From assembly GCA_045106815.1 (NCBI GenBank), contig JBGCFG010000049.1, positions 9,617 to 73,616 on the forward strand: a DNA stretch of 64,000 nucleotides, given 5' to 3'. Below the pieces are notes generated by a model. It saw nothing but the letters and a program-made list of their open reading frames with translations. It was not told where the DNA came from and did no database searches. The position numbers and the translations under genes are program-made. Positions 63,947 to 64,000 of the stretch are shown one piece after another (position 1 is the stretch's first letter; each line of letters opens with the position of its first letter). This DNA is from JAUIAI01 sp045106815. Lineage in GTDB: Bacteria > Pseudomonadota > Gammaproteobacteria > Burkholderiales > Burkholderiaceae_E.

Positions 63947-64000
63947 TTATCTCTTGGCGTTACCAACGTTCATCGTCTGCTTGTTCAATGCACCAGCCTG
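63947..64000 (-). CDS. C-terminal end of an unidentified protein
   Basis: The minus frame is open from the window edge to TAA 63947 and gives QAGALNKQTMNVGNAKR. The terminator just downstream supports a real gene end. Too short to identify. Confidence 0.5.
   Translation of the reverse strand, partial: QAGALNKQTMNVGNAKR

Noticed and set aside
1..64000. CRISPR arrays, tRNA, rRNA, prophage
   Set aside because: No regular direct repeats, RNA gene signatures or phage structural genes were seen on either strand.

Overview
The window looks like chromosomal DNA of a free-living, probably marine, gammaproteobacterium. The basis is a complete Na+-translocating NADH:quinone reductase locus (nqrABCDEF with apbE and nqrM), TRAP and NitT/TauT-type transporters, an EmrAB-type pump with a MarR regulator, c-di-GMP enzymes, a PEP-CTERM-type surface protein and a TorF-family porin. 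The organism call is inference from gene content only; no rRNA, tRNA or phylogenetic marker is present.

Layout. 1-420: end of a LuxR-type response regulator. 441-8407: the Nqr locus on the minus strand, interrupted by one plus-strand CBS-domain gene at 2029-2553. 8664-14026: alpha/beta hydrolase, SDR dehydrogenase, TfdA-like dioxygenase, a fatty-acid hydroxylase with a small membrane partner, a DUF6166 protein and an unrecognised protein. 14076-29170: a peptide-use region: dipeptide-type ABC importer, D-aminoacylase, EF_0837-type amidohydrolase, M19-like dipeptidase, amidase, NHL protein, then a 3-hydroxyisobutyrate-dehydrogenase-like enzyme coupled to an aldehyde dehydrogenase. 29224-36400: peptidoglycan-binding protein, diguanylate cyclase, IlvD/Edd dehydratase, YciI, HtrA-type protease and TorF porin. 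36409-39639: MarR/HlyD/DHA2 efflux module. 39670-48426: a DsbA/FrnE oxidoreductase with an in-frame UGA, Old Yellow Enzyme, PAS-GGDEF-EAL protein, hemerythrin, flavoprotein and EgtB-like protein. 48603-52656: DctPQM TRAP transporter and a TauD-like dioxygenase. 52621-55477: an accessory, decaying stretch with a stop-interrupted PEP-CTERM gene, a dioxygenase remnant, a second UGA-containing gene (glycine/D-proline reductase selenoprotein B family) and an IS6-family element. 55736-63604: a guanidine carboxylase operon with its ABC importer under a guanidine-I (ykkC) riboswitch. 63947-64000: the end of one further gene.

The most notable result is a pair of unlinked genes, 39670-40287 (minus) and 53700-54572 (plus), that ordinary gene calling splits or truncates. 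In both, an in-frame TGA sits exactly where the redox-active Cys/Sec of the family belongs, two residues before a Cys (UPWC and UPVC). Both TGAs are followed at the right distance by a stem-loop with a 7-bp upper stem and a near-identical pentaloop (CGUGC and CGUGU). This strongly suggests two selenoproteins and a shared bacterial SECIS loop type. The Sec machinery (selA, selB, selC, selD) is not in the window and must be sought elsewhere in the genome.

The second notable system is the guanidine operon: the riboswitch, transporter, two DUF1989 subunits and a biotin carboxylase with KipI/KipA-like domains show that the usual label 'urea carboxylase' is probably wrong here. The allophanate hydrolase expected to complete the pathway is not downstream; an IS6 element lies there instead.
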